Source: Epiperipatus broadwayi (taxonomy: Eukaryota > Onychophora > Udeonychophora > Euonychophora > Peripatidae). From it: 64,000 bases of DNA. The notes below the pieces were generated by a model. The model had not been told where the DNA came from. It saw nothing but the letters and a program-made list of their open reading frames with translations, and did not search any database. The position numbers and the translations under genes are program-made. Below are positions 23,975-35,677 of this stretch, piece after piece; positions within the stretch are counted from its first letter, which is position 1, and each line of letters opens with the position of its first letter. The stretch lies in the NCBI GenBank assembly GCA_028023455.1, contig JAQFVV010012669.1, positions 624,501 to 688,500 on the forward strand, read 5' to 3'.

Positions 23975-24420
23975 AACATGTGGTGATAGATCTGAATTAT
24001 AATCCATAGATCTTTAGCTCTTGAATCCAGGAGTATATTGTTGCACTAAACCACATTCAATAATGATAATTCATTAGTGTGATTTTAAGAAAATGCAAAA
24101 CATTTCAATTTTACAACATTTTATATTTGGTTTTATATATTGTGATAAAAATAATTTTAATATATAAAACCACACATAATTGAACAGTTTGATAGAGTGA
24201 TTGGAATGATAGACTCAAAAGCTCAAAATCCATAAATCACAGACCAGATGGTTCTCAAATTTTTTATGAACTCCCAAGCAACAAATCTTTTGATTATTTC
24301 TTGATCTGCATGGTTTGGTAAAGTGATAGAGTAGTAGACTTTATAGTTCAAGCTCTACAGATACCATCATAGCTCTATTACTTTCAGTGCTCAGATTTCT
24401 TAATTAAACTCAAGTTTTGT
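23975..24420. repeat. cluster of three tRNA-like SINE copies
   Basis: One copy lies on the minus strand (24056 to about 23975; GTGGTTTAGTGCAACAATATA, then GGATTCAAGAGCTAAAG). Two are on the plus strand (from 24184 and 24310; TGGTTTGGTAAAGTGATAGA, GTAGTAGACT, then a TTCAAGCTC/ACCATCATAGCTC segment). All belong to the family described at 3571-3935. Confidence 0.5.
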
Positions 24421-24534
24421 ACTATTATAAAAAAATAATTTATAATATTTATTATATTTTATGGAAAATAAAATTTTTAAATCTCAGATAGTAAAAACTA
24501 CAAAAGTATTCAATAAGTTTACAAATATGGTCAA

Positions 24535-24612
24535 TCATTGGTAGCCTAGCAGTTAGCATAGCTCCCTTCCAAGCAGCTGGCCCAGGTTCATTTCCTGATC
24601 AATGCTTTGACA
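24535..24612 (+). repeat. tRNA-derived SINE head
   Basis: GGTAGCCTAGCAGTTAGCAT provides an A-box region and GGTTCATTTCC a B box about 32 nt downstream. GATCAATGCTTT and an A-run follow. This is a tRNA-like head of a different family from the copies just upstream. Confidence 0.55.
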
Positions 24613-25525
24613 TATAAAAAAAAGTTTACAAATACTCCTTATAAACACATGCTTAAGACAAGTTTTTGACTAATTGATCTTCTATACCAAAAGAAATTCT
24701 TCTGTTCTATTTCTGTACTTAATAGTCAACCTTATCTTTTGTTATATTTAATTTTAGTGAATTAACATTTAAACACCTGAAAGTTTTGACCTCCTGCTTA
24801 TTTTGCTTCATTATCAATACAGTTTATTTAAGAGCTAATTGCAGGCATCTTTTCAGCTGTTTGTCTTCAATATCATTAATCTAATTATTAACATTCTGTG
24901 TATCATTTACAATAATAGTTAGTTATAGGGCTTGGTCTTAAACCTATGTGGTATTTTTGCTTAGGAATACATTGAATCAGACTTCCTTGTTATATTTCAA
25001 ATAATTTATGAGATAATTCTTCTTTTAACATTATACTTGGAAAATATCTAAATATAATTGAACATAATTCAATTCTCCAAGTATTGATTAGGAAAGTGAA
25101 GTCTTTTTACATTTAAAATATTTACCTGAAAGTCAAGTACAATATGTTAATCATCAATTTTTATTGAATCTTTAATGATATATAACACTCTTTCCAGCTA
25201 ATTTTTTAATAGAAAGCAAACAAAATTAATCTTGCAAAATAAATTCTTTGTTTTAAAATGTTAAAATATATTTAACAACAAAATCAATGACTTTCACATA
25301 AGTCAATTCAAATGCTTTCAAGAATAATTTGGAAATGTCATTCATTGATTACTTAAGTTTACAATAGATAGGTCAAGAAGAGACTGAATAGAACTACTTG
25401 TGGAATATTAAAATATAATAATGAATTCATTTTAAAGAGTAATATTTCATTATGTTTACAGTTATAAATTACTCTATTTCCCTAACAGAGCTGAAATGTT
25501 AAATGATTTTAGAAAAAAAATCAAA
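24613..25525. other. A+T-rich non-coding DNA
   Basis: No supported feature. Confidence 0.55.
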
Positions 25526-25529
25526 CTTC

Positions 25530-26570
25530 CTTATTCCAAATACACTTAATTGCTAGTAACAACACACAGGTTAGTGTAAAAACTGATTCAAGTGGTATTA
25601 TTCCCCTCTGTTTTTCCCATTATGTTGGCCTGAGCAGTGATAGTGCTAATCCAGGTATTAAACAACTGACTTTTAGATTTATGAATATTAAATTTAAGAT
25701 GTTTCTTTAACCAACTATAATATAATGCAAGGATTTTAACTACTAACTTTAGATTCATAAATACTGAATTTAAATGGTTACTCTAACTAACTGGACTATT
25801 TTATCAAAGGCAATAGGGTTCTTTTGATTCCTCCATTTTTTTTCTCTTTAAAGGCAAGATTAGTGAATGGTTTCCATACATTATGGATTATCACATTAGA
25901 TTAACTTACGAGTTTAAATGTCAATATTATATGACTAGCTTCTTTACATTTTATTTTTATTTATTTATTTTTTGTCTTTTTTCCTTTCTAAACACTATTC
26001 TTGTGTTACTCCAATTGAACATATGTATATATGTTCATTGTTTGATTAATGGGCTGTTGTATTAAGTATATATGTCTTTTCCTTTCTAATAATTGTTTTA
26101 TAATCATTTTAATCTCACTAATATAAGATTTTTCATATTCACATAATATTTCATAAATGTTAAAAAAACAAAAGTACATCTAAAACATATGTTAGTAAAA
26201 TTACTACCCAACTGAAAAACAATTAGAATATAAAATAGTGATTAAAAAAAGATATGTCTAAAGTAATTTGATTAATAACATATTGGCAGAGATAAAAGTA
26301 AATATACAGAAAATAATTTCATGAATCAACATAGTATAATAGTTGAAAACTACTTTTTATCTTATCCTTAGAAATAAAAAATATAAAAATCAGGAAGACC
26401 CTCATAAATAGGTCTATAACATTTTTACTGACTGTTGACTTTGATAGAAGAATGACTTAATTGGTTAGAGTATCAGTTTAAATTTAGTATTTCATGAATC
26501 TAAAAGTTATTTGTTTTATCCTAATTCTAATACTGTCACTGGTCAATACAACAACACCTGAAGATATTAA
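25530..26570 (-). mobile_element. PLE2-a: truncated Penelope-like element between inverted arms
   Basis: A decayed endonuclease remnant lies on the minus strand near 26150-25850, reading CEYEKSYISE and, in a later frame, NVWKPFTN. It corresponds to the PLE GIY-YIG domain and C-terminal tail. On the left (25530-25830, minus) and right (26440-26570, plus) lie inverted copies of one arm sequence. Its diagnostic parts are TGACTTAATTGGTTAG, CTAATACTGTCACTGGTCA and ACACCTGAAG. The left arm carries a local duplication of the AACTGACTTTTAGATTTAT segment. It is the same family as 47546-48513 and more decayed. Confidence 0.6.
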
Positions 26571-28190
26571 CAAATAAAATCCCACTACCACACAAATCTT
26601 CAAACAAACAAAAAAGAATGGTCAATTAATTTCTTTACTTTTTGTTTAATCCTATATAATTTTGATATTTGAAAAGAAAATGCTTTAGGAAATGCCTAAC
26701 ATCAATAATTGTTTAACCTCACCAGTTGTTTATCTAGATGATAATGCAGAGTCATACTCATGATATTTAATTAATAATTTGTCAGAGAAGTGTCTAATCT
26801 CTACTTTCGTGCTTTCTTTGATTAAGAGTTAAAATACTGGCATTTTTCTTTGATTAATTACTTAAGTTTTTATATTACTATTCATTTTTACTTGTGAGTC
26901 ATTAAATTAAAGACTTGCTTTCAGCAATTTGGTTTAAAGATATTTCTGAATTATTTTGAAAATATTATTAGAAAAGACACTACAGTAAATGAGACATTGT
27001 GTTGTGATGTTAGTGTATGTTCCTGCCATAATCCATGCCCTAAAGTTTAAACTAAAGTAAAACTTGCAAATATTTTTTAGGTAGCTGAAAATGCCCAAGT
27101 AATTTTAGTATTTTTTTTCAAGTAGCTAATTCTATTAATCAAGCATTCAATTATTAGTTGGAAAATTAATATCTATGTTATTTTATCTAGAATCTAAAGC
27201 AAAGAAGAAGAAAAAACTGCTAAAATTTTCACCAATTATGAGTCGGCTAGTTTGTTGATTAATATTTTCTTTATCACTATTTCTCTTTGAAATGATACTG
27301 GAGATACATTTCTATGTAATGGACAAGTTAAGGCTGTTTCAAATCCTTACTGAAATAAATAACTTTTTTTGTTTTACCTTACTTTATATATAAATAAATA
27401 AAAAAGATGAATTCAATAACTAAATCTTATTTCAAACAATTCAGTAATAATACAATTGTTCTAAAAAAGTACTGAAGTGCGTTTTTACAACTGAAATCCT
27501 CTGAGAAATACTCACATCATATATAAATATTAGATATTCTTAAAACCTCAACTCTACCATATATTTTTGAAACATATGAATAAAGACACTTGAAAAAGAC
27601 AAAAGTAATTCAAGATTCATTTTATCCTGAATTAGCATTCACTATTTTATTTATATCATAATCTCTTACACATAACTTTATCATTTATTTAATATTTGTT
27701 AATACCAAATTACCCTTTGATATATAAATATCAAACTTACTTAAATTCATAACTTTGATACCAACCATTTCAGATAAATACACTCATGACTATTAAAAAA
27801 AAAAAAGAAGAGTGAAATAAAATTGAGTTTTCCATATATTAATGTTTAATTAAAACATAGGTACCTTAATCTTTAACTAAGATTTAAAGTTTATTTCTGA
27901 ACTAGGGATAATCTCTATTTTAATAAATGATTAGTAATAGCCATTAGTGTATTTGTCTGAAGTGGCTGATGTCAAAGCTGTGAGTGGTAAATTTGACACT
28001 TGTAAATCATATATATATATATTTAAATAATAATTACCTCTTTTTTTTATTGTATATATATTTGACATTACATAATAAAGTTTAAACACTTAAAATTAAT
28101 TGTAAAGCAAGAAAATACGATTTGTTTCATATATAGGTTTTAGGTAATTTTCTGTCAAAGGTTACATCACTTCAAATAAATAAATTAAAA
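26571..28190. other. A+T-rich non-coding DNA
   Basis: A/T runs and a TA microsatellite near 28011-28022. No supported gene or repeat. Confidence 0.55.
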
Positions 28191-28450
28191 TGTCAATAAA
28201 AGACATGATCTCTCTCCCCAGATGCGCTTCTATTGAACTAGCTTCATCAGTTGATCGAAGGAATTACATCCTCTCATATGTCTTAATCGCTAATCTTTAT
28301 TTAATCATTTACGTTGGTACTACTTCATCTTTTAAATGTACAAATTGGCATAACCAATAACTTAAGATTATTTTAAATTAATGAGACTACAGATTAATAT
28401 TAGCCCAGATGCCGACTTCAAACTCAGTTAAAGATATATAATATGTTCTA
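28191..28450 (-). other. GC-raised fragment, unidentified
   Basis: On the minus strand a short open stretch reads RSTDEASSIEAHLGREIMSF near 28260-28200. It could be a transposon C-terminal tail, but it is too short to assign. It contains one CTGATGA without a hammerhead context. Confidence 0.25.
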
Positions 28451-29105
28451 AATATAAATTCTTTTAACAACAGCAACAACAAAATCATTAAAAATTGATC
28501 AACTATAATAATCGAGTACATAGTAACATTTGTTAATAGAAAATTGAAATTATATTACAAATGAAATTGCAATAAAGTTCAAAAGCAATTTTATATTAAA
28601 AAATGTTAATTATTTTTACCATAAAAGATTTTTTTATATGCAGCAGAATAAAAACATTTATCGTAACGAAATGTAAAAATTAAACAAAATAATAATAATA
28701 ATGATAATATTAAATGAATAGTTTAAATGACTTAAAGATAATATTGGAGCTTCATTAAAAACAGTATTAGAAAGGGGAAGGAATCCAAGCATTAAAATGA
28801 TTTTTTAAAAATGACATTTGCTGCAGTAATAATAAGTTTCAAATTGTTAACAAGATGGATGTCTTGACTTAACTGAGAATTAGAGGGCGGGACTTTTCTA
28901 TTTAAAATAGAAAAAGAAAAAAGCATAGTCTGTTACCATTTACCAAGGTAAATGACAGTTTTCACAAATATCTCATGATCATTTAATTAAAACATTTGTG
29001 TGGGGGGTGGGGTGCAAATTTAAATATAGTTTCTCAAATATGAACAATTCAATTAATTTCATTAAAAAAAATTAAATAAGAGTATGTGCAAATAAATGTA
29101 ATCTT
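28451..29105. other. A+T-rich non-coding DNA with a G-run
   Basis: A G-rich run (TGGGGGGTGGGG) lies at about 29000-29012. Otherwise nothing supported. Confidence 0.5.
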
Positions 29106-29107
29106 TT

Positions 29108-29375
29108 ATTTTAAATCATCACTTTCACTCATTATCGACCTACTACAAAATAAGTCTCTTCAAGTTTAATCCAATTTCTTCTATCCATAATCTCTCTACT
29201 CCACACCATACTAACAAACTTCTTTGTTATTTCCATCCATCTCACATTTGATCTCTTACAAACTCCTTGAATCCAGTTTCAAACTTCAACTGTCCACATG
29301 TTATCAACCCTTCTAACAAAATTTCCATTCCAGCTCCATTTCATTCTTTTAATTCTTTTAATGATGGTATTTTCT
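29108..29375 (-). mobile_element. RTE-like LINE 3' fragment
   Basis: The minus strand reads KWSWNGNFVRRVDNMWTVEV, then CKRSNVRWMEITKKF, and RRNWIKLEETYF. These match the C-terminal tail of RTE reverse transcriptase (HVARRxDxRWT, VRWMDEI, WxxLGExY). The fragment is only ~90 codons with stops and is more diverged than the two other RTE copies. Confidence 0.65.
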
Positions 29376-29976
29376 TAACCATGAAGATATAACTAAAAAA
29401 AATTATACCTTCATTTAAAAATTTTAAGCAGAGCACACAAATTAAGGTGCCTAATGTGTTACAAAAAATTTGCGCTGGTAAATTGATAACAATAGTTTTG
29501 TTAAAATATATTATCAGTTTACAAATTAGTAATTGGTTCATTTACCGAAAACAAATGCAGAGATATGTTGTATATATTTATTGTACATTTTACCGATTTA
29601 ATAAATCATGTAAGAGGAAACCAGTACATCACTGGTATTAATTTGCTTGCACTCATTTATTGACGGGCGAGTGCTCTCACATGATTTACGTATATATAGA
29701 TCGCTAAAATATTATTTACTGATTTAAATATATACAAATTATATTCCAGATACTCATATTCTTTACCAAATTGTAGCAATCAAAATTCATCTGCATTCGT
29801 TTATACATTATTTTACAATTCCACTCAGGGCCGAGGAAGCGTCGTCAGCGCCCTTATGCAAATCAGTCATTGGCGCCCCCTCCCCTCCATCAAAAAAGTT
29901 TTAATGTTTTATTAAAGATAAGAACGTAAAAAACTACTACAAGTATATTATACATATTGAACTTTATATATATTGA
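29376..29976. other. A+T-rich DNA with a short GC-rich patch
   Basis: At about 29826-29885 a CpG-containing patch begins CAGGGCCGAGGAAGCG and ends GGCGCCCCCTCCCC. It may be the terminus of a hAT-like element. No partner end is seen. Confidence 0.35.
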
Positions 29977-30092
29977 ACTTTAGATGTAATTAGAGAGGAT
30001 TTGAACAGACTTTCAAGCTCCATTTAGCTATCAATACTCCATTTATATAACCGATACAAATGACCACATACATGCAAAAAGATAAATGACCT

Positions 30093-30150
30093 CCAATATA
30101 TATAGTTTTTGCTGAACCAGCACTCAATCAGTTAATTTAGATCATCATCT
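30093..30150 (-). ncRNA. degenerate hammerhead motif (R1-b, forward array)
   Basis: Stem II (GTGCT-GGTTC-AGCA) and TTGG are kept. CTGATGA has gained a T (CTGATTGA) and GAAA is lost, so it is inactive. Confidence 0.5.
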
Positions 30151-30596
30151 GCCACACATATATACAATCAGTGCTCAGTTTATATTAAGATAACAAATGT
30201 TCAAACTTTAATAGACATGCTTCAATCTTTTCCATCCTCCAACTACTCTTCAGCCATCCATATGATGCAATGCCCAAAGCCCTTGTTGGTGCTAATATTG
30301 TTGTCATATCCATGTTGACTTCATGGCCTTAATATGTCCATTTAAATACACAGAAGATAAATGGGCAGAATTCAGTCTGAATCTGTAATATTTTAAATTC
30401 AAGTATATTATATATAATGAACTTTAGATACAATTAGAAGAGATTTGAAAACAGATTTCCAAGCTCCCTTCAGCTATACTCTTCATTTTATATAACCGAC
30501 GGAAGAGTTGGAGAGTGAAGAAGATTAAAGCCAGTTCATTAAAATTTGCTATCTCAATATAAACTGAGCACTTATTGTACATATGTGTGAGGAATG

Positions 30597-30655
30597 ATGA
30601 TATGGACCAACTGATGAGTGATGGTTTAGCACAAAATATGTATATTGGAGACATT
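30597..30655 (+). ncRNA. hammerhead motif with first GAAA base changed (R1-b)
   Basis: CTGATGA at 30611-30617 is intact, but stem II is weakened (GTGAT against AGCAC). The box after stem II reads CAAAA, so G12 is A. Stem III (loop ATGT), cleavage position 30644 and CCAA/TTGG stem I are kept. Inactive. Confidence 0.65.
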
Positions 30656-31071
30656 TATCTTTTTCACTATATGTGGTCATGTGTGTGATTATATAAGATA
30701 GAATGAATATTAGAAAGGAGCTTGAAAATCTGTTCAAATCCCCTTTAATTATATATATAAAGTTCAGTATATATAATATATTTCTATTTAAAATGTTACA
30801 AATTCAGCCTGAATTCTGCCCATCCCTTCTATGTATTTAAATGGACATATTAAGGTCCTATATATGTGAAGTCAGAGTGACTTAAAGTCAACATGGGTAT
30901 GATAACAATATTGTCAACAAAAAGGGTTTTGAGCATTCCATCATAAGATTTTTAATAATACAGTTGGTTGAAGTGTTGGAGGGTAGAAAAGCTTGAAGCC
31001 TGTCTATTAAAATTTTGAAGATTCTATCTTAATATAAACTGAGTACTGATTCTATATATGTGTGGGAGATG

Positions 31072-31127
31072 ATGATCTGGACTGACTTGAATGCTAGTTC
31101 AGCATGAAATATGTATATTGGAGATCA
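31072..31127 (+). ncRNA. degenerate hammerhead motif (R1-b)
   Basis: TGAAAT, stem III, TTGG and outer stem I (TGATC with GATCA) are kept, but the CTGATGA box is destroyed by substitutions. Confidence 0.5.
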
Positions 31128-31254
31128 CTTATCTTTTTCAAATGTATGTGATGGTATGTATAGGTCATAAAAGACAGAGTGAATAGCTGAAAGGAGCTTG
31201 AAAGTCTGTATTAAAACTCTCTCTAATTACATAATAAATTTACTTTCAGAGATT

Positions 31255-31565
31255 TTGGAGAACTGAATCATCAACATTTAGAATATTTCATGTGTCATTC
31301 TCTAGAGCTATCATTGACAAATTTACCAACCAGTCTTGTGTTATTGTTGAACGTAAATAATTTTAACTTTGAAAATGTTCTCTTTCCACTAGCTACACTT
31401 CTAGGAAGAGTTACTTTTCTTAATAATATGCTCAAATTTAGGAATGAAATGGTGAAATCTTTTTCTTGAATATAACTTAGGTCATCAAATGGATTTCCAC
31501 TAGAAAATTAAGTTTTTAAACAAACATAGTTCTTCATACAATTCCACTCCATTTTTGTCTTTATT
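31255..31565 (-). pseudogene. hAT transposase C-terminal (dimerisation) fragment
   Basis: The minus strand reads GNPFDDLSYIQEKDFTISFL, then LLRKVTLPRSVASGKRTFSK, LKLFT, and RLVGKF. This matches the ZMYM/TTF-type hAT dimerisation region, whose hallmark is LPVSVASAERSFSKLKLIK. An upstream frame (GVELYEELCLFKNLIF) continues it across a frameshift. Only the C-terminus is present. It belongs to a different hAT subgroup from the element at 4666-7401. Confidence 0.75.
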
Positions 31566-32965
31566 ATTATCAGTGTTGTTTAAATTAATTTGTAGATTGA
31601 AACATTATTTTAATATTTTTTTAAATCACTTTCACTGAGTTTATTTATAGTAGACAAAAGGAATTAATTACATTAAATAGTTTTCATACAATCTTTATTG
31701 TACCTGCATTAACATTAATTAATAATCTTTATCCTAAACAAATTACGCACATACTAAGTCATCACTATTAAAATTATAATAATATATATAATTTATATTA
31801 TATTACCTGTATAATTTTTTTTTATTCCAGTGTTGCTCTTGTAGGAATTCTAAAACGATTATATTATATAGTCTATATATAAAAATAATAAATAAAAACA
31901 AATATCCTTTTAATCTAAGGTTCACTTAAAATCTTTAAGAATTCTCTTTAAGAATTCCAATTATTTTTAATCTAGTGAAATCTTTTAGAATGTTTTTTTT
32001 TTTTTAAAAAAAAAGATTCAAAATCTTAGGAAGTTTAATTGTAAAATCACAGGTAAGTGAGAGAAATATTCTTGGTATAACAATAAATGATAACAAAATT
32101 TTATCTTTTGAATAAATCCACTAATGTGGTAGACTTTAAGAAAATAACACATTTTTTTCCATTTTTAAAGATGTGAAGGAGGTAATTAGTAATTTCATAT
32201 GGTGAAATTCACTAGTTTTAGCCATTTCTTACTTGTTTACTGAGTACTGTATTTCAATGAATTTTAAAATTGGTGTAAATATCCAAATTTTTCTAAATTT
32301 AATTTGTACATTTACCATGAGCATTTTCCAGATGTTTTATTTATTTATTAGAACAGTTGAGAAGCATGAACATAACATTTTAAAACATATTTAAATATTT
32401 TATTTTAATAAAATTAAATGTACAAATCATAATGTTAGAAGAAATATTTATATTGCAGATATTAAAATAAATGATTTTTATTTTATTTATTGTTCTCACA
32501 ATAATTGAGATTTTATTTCACATTTAAAATAACTTTACCTAAATATTTTTAAAAGATATTCTTTTATATTTAAATATATCAGAGAAACAAAAACATTCAT
32601 AAATACATCAACACCTTTAATTATTACATTAAAAGTATGTTACTATTTAGCTTTACCATTATGTGTACACTAATATAAATGTTTCTTTAACTGATTCTAA
32701 TTTAACTAATTTATCCACATATATACAAAATTATGCATTTTATTGCCCCTTTTTTTTTTACATGTGTATGTTTTTATACTAAACCAAAATTGCTACAAAA
32801 GTTTGAAATGCTATAAAAATACAGGGAGACATAGTGGATTTTTTTTAAAAAAAATTGTTTGATATGATAAATTTAAGATATTATTTTTAAAATAAGCCAA
32901 TAAAATTTTTTGAAGTTTATTGTTATTATATTACAAATACCAAATAACCATCACAATATATATAT
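31566..32965. other. A+T-rich non-coding DNA
   Basis: Homopolymer runs, including T/A runs near 31989-32014. No supported feature. Confidence 0.55.
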
Positions 32966-32969
32966 ATAT

Positions 32970-35034
32970 TATAACGATCCAAATGAAAGTGAAGATCGAA
33001 TCTTACCGTAATCTGCACTACAAGGGCGCCATCTAGGCATTTGAACCTAGAAAAATTTATATAGTAGGCAGATATGTAAGTTAAGATCCCACTTTATTTT
33101 ATATTTAGACCATTAGCCCAATGTCACTAGCTCATGGAGACACAGATATAATAAATAACTTGATTAATTTGTATCTTAAATATATATAAAAAAATAAAAG
33201 CCACTGCCAGTAATTTATACACAAACAATATTTATTTACGCACATATATAATTTTGAATCATTTTAAATTTTGAGGAACAACATTATTATTTTTTAGATT
33301 TTAATATTCTGTTAATTTAACTTATTATTTTAAAAATTTAAATCATCTACACAGATGAATTTATATTTATTTAAGATTGTCGAGTATGATTAAACTACAT
33401 AGATCTGCATTTGAAAAGAAAATATTCTATCCATTATTTAACCTTAGGCCAAAAGTTCGCAATCAAACCAGCGTCAATCCATCTGATATATTGATGTATT
33501 CAATGTAGCATGATACGACAGCACAATTACCATACTGTCCAGGAAGGTACCTCTGAGCAGCATGGTTAAAGAAGACATTGACTCTTGTCCAATACAGGAA
33601 TGTCACATCTGTATGGCAAGAAGAACAATAAAAAAAACTCCGTAGGAAGGGACTGCATGTTTCTGTCTTACCATCCCTTCCATAGACAAAAAGGGTTCAT
33701 GCGGCATGCAAATCGATTCTGCCCATAGCGAATCTCATACTACATCTACTAACTACACCAATATATCCAATTCATTGACCTAATTCAACTATGAAATGAA
33801 TAACCTAAGATTACCCTCCCTTAATATAACTTTACAAATCAATATAGCCATTCACGCCCGACTTAAATTTAACATTTAGATATGTTCGCACAGATGAATT
33901 TTATAAAATTTGTTTTATAATGTTGAGTATAGATCAGCTGCATAGATTCCACAGTTAAAAACATTTCAAAATAAACATAACCGATCAAAATACAAAGTCA
34001 TTGATAACATCAATTGCAGAGGGAATACAAGAAACCCAATGGCATTCATCATAAGATGCCCCATTGACATCGATGACTTATAGATTCTAATCGAATATGA
34101 AAACCACAACATAATTAACCACTAATGAATCCATGCAATATCCATACCCAACTTAAATTTCATGCATTTAAACAATTTATACAAAAATATTAATAAGAAA
34201 TGAAAATGGAAATGATTTTAGCAAACTTAATTATGCAAAATTTAAACATCAATTATTAATTTGAAAGTTAAATAAGAGTTCATTTTAAAACCTAGGTTAG
34301 CTGAATCTTTTAAAAAAACAATGATGAGAGTTCTTAATTACTTTTTTTAATTAAATCTGGGGAAAAGTTTTTTTTTAAAATTTAAAAATTTTTGAGCAGG
34401 GAGAGGCCAGGTTCCTGTTTTTAATTCCTGTGATGTCTCCATTGGAAGACCGATCTGATGTTCTGGAGGTGGCATTAGCTGGTTTCATTTCAGTATTACA
34501 GTCATTTCATTTTTTTAAATAGAGAGAGAGAGAGATATGTGCGTCCTATCGCCCTTCTCACAAAATCAAGCTGAAAACTGTCAGGAAACTCAATATTTCT
34601 CTTTTTATAGTAAATCTCCAGATTGAACGAACAAAGACATCACAAATCCAAATTTTGGTTAAGGTCCAAGAGGCTTGGTGCTTCCATTGGTCAAGCTATT
34701 TTCTTATCTATCTTTCATCGGACTTTTTAATTACAGTATATAAAAACCCCGAGGGCTAGTTTGCTTTTCAATTACTTTATAAAACAATCATTTCCATTTA
34801 CAAAAATATTTTATCTTTAAATCTGGTACTTTTTTATAACAAAGTACGTTCAAATACTTTTATTTATTAAAAAAAAAAATTTTTAAAGTTTTGCATCTGT
34901 GCGAATATATATACATTTACAACTCTTTAATTTTTTTTTTTTAGCTTTTAGATTTTTAATAAATTTATTTTTATTTGCGAACTTAAAAGTTTTTATTTCA
35001 AATTAATGTAACGGCATATTTATATATCGTTACA
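32970..35034 (-). repeat. 3' LTR
   Basis: 2065 bp. It contains a minus-strand CCAAT (34690-34686) and TATA box (34610-34601), and a GA microsatellite near 34520-34534. It is closely similar to the 5' LTR with scattered substitutions and small indels. Confidence 0.85.
34601..34610 (-). promoter_or_regulatory. TATA box, 3' LTR
   Basis: CTATAAAAAG on the minus strand, with CCAAT about 80 bp upstream. Confidence 0.6.
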
Positions 35035-35677
35035 TATCAGTAAACTTCCTCAAAAAACAAAAACATTAAAAAAAAAAAAAGAATTTACTTAGTGTTAGTA
35101 ATTACGTTACACAAATTGATTATATATGAAAATTTCAAAAGGACAAAACTTTTTTTATAAGACAAAACAGTAATTACACACAAATATAATGATGATAAAA
35201 AAGATGACTGTTGATTCCTTACTACCAGCTAAATTTCTGCCCCCTCCCAAGTTTCGTTTCTTCTACTTTTAAGTATTAATTAGACATGTCAAAATGGTTG
35301 GATTTTGAACAAGACTTTTTTTTAAAAAATTATGATTTATATTAATTATTACGTTTTATTCCTCGCATTTATTTTTACATATGCGCAATTTTTCTTACTG
35401 GCAGTACCTTTAAAACAAAATTCAAACTATAACTTTACATTAATACAAAAAAAATACATACACATTTCAGAAAAAATATTACGGGCATGATTTATTTTTA
35501 AAAGTACTCGTGGTTTATTAAACATCTGGCTATAGCTTTACATTAGTACAAAAAATGTACTGATTTTTAAAGAAAAATGTTACTGGCATGATTCACTTTT
35601 AAAATTCTCAGGCACTGTGGTAAAATTCTCAGGGCACTCGTGGTTTATTAAAGATTGGCCCCAGTTGGGAGACCAAT
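35035..35677 (-). other. LTR-element interior, non-coding, with ~103-bp tandem repeats
   Basis: No open frame of note. Two diverged tandem units start at about 35427 and 35530. Each has CTATARCTTTACATTARTAC, a GGCATGAT segment and CTCGTGGTTTATTAAA. The second unit also has a short AAATTCTCAGG duplication. The primer-binding-like site lies at 35658-35675. Confidence 0.6.

Larger units (their letters stand above)
29977..31250. repeat. R1-b: second inverted array of hammerhead repeats
   Basis: Forward blocks A-B-C-D-A run 29977-30500. The orientation then flips and reverse blocks C-B-A-D-C-B-A run 30501-31250. Predicted cleavage positions in the reverse array (30644 and 31117) are 473 bp apart. 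The outer ends on both sides contain the TCTCTAATTACAT-type sequence in inverse orientation. This locus has no large insertions, so it gives the intact size (~1.27 kb) of the inverted unit also seen at 11995-17905. The ribozyme cores are all damaged here. Confidence 0.75.

Noticed and set aside
28240-28262. Minus-strand CTGATGA near a self-complementary stretch, suggesting another hammerhead
   Set aside because: It lacks a GAAA box at the right place and has no pairing stem I. It also lies in a frame that reads like a protein tail (STDEASSIEAHLG).
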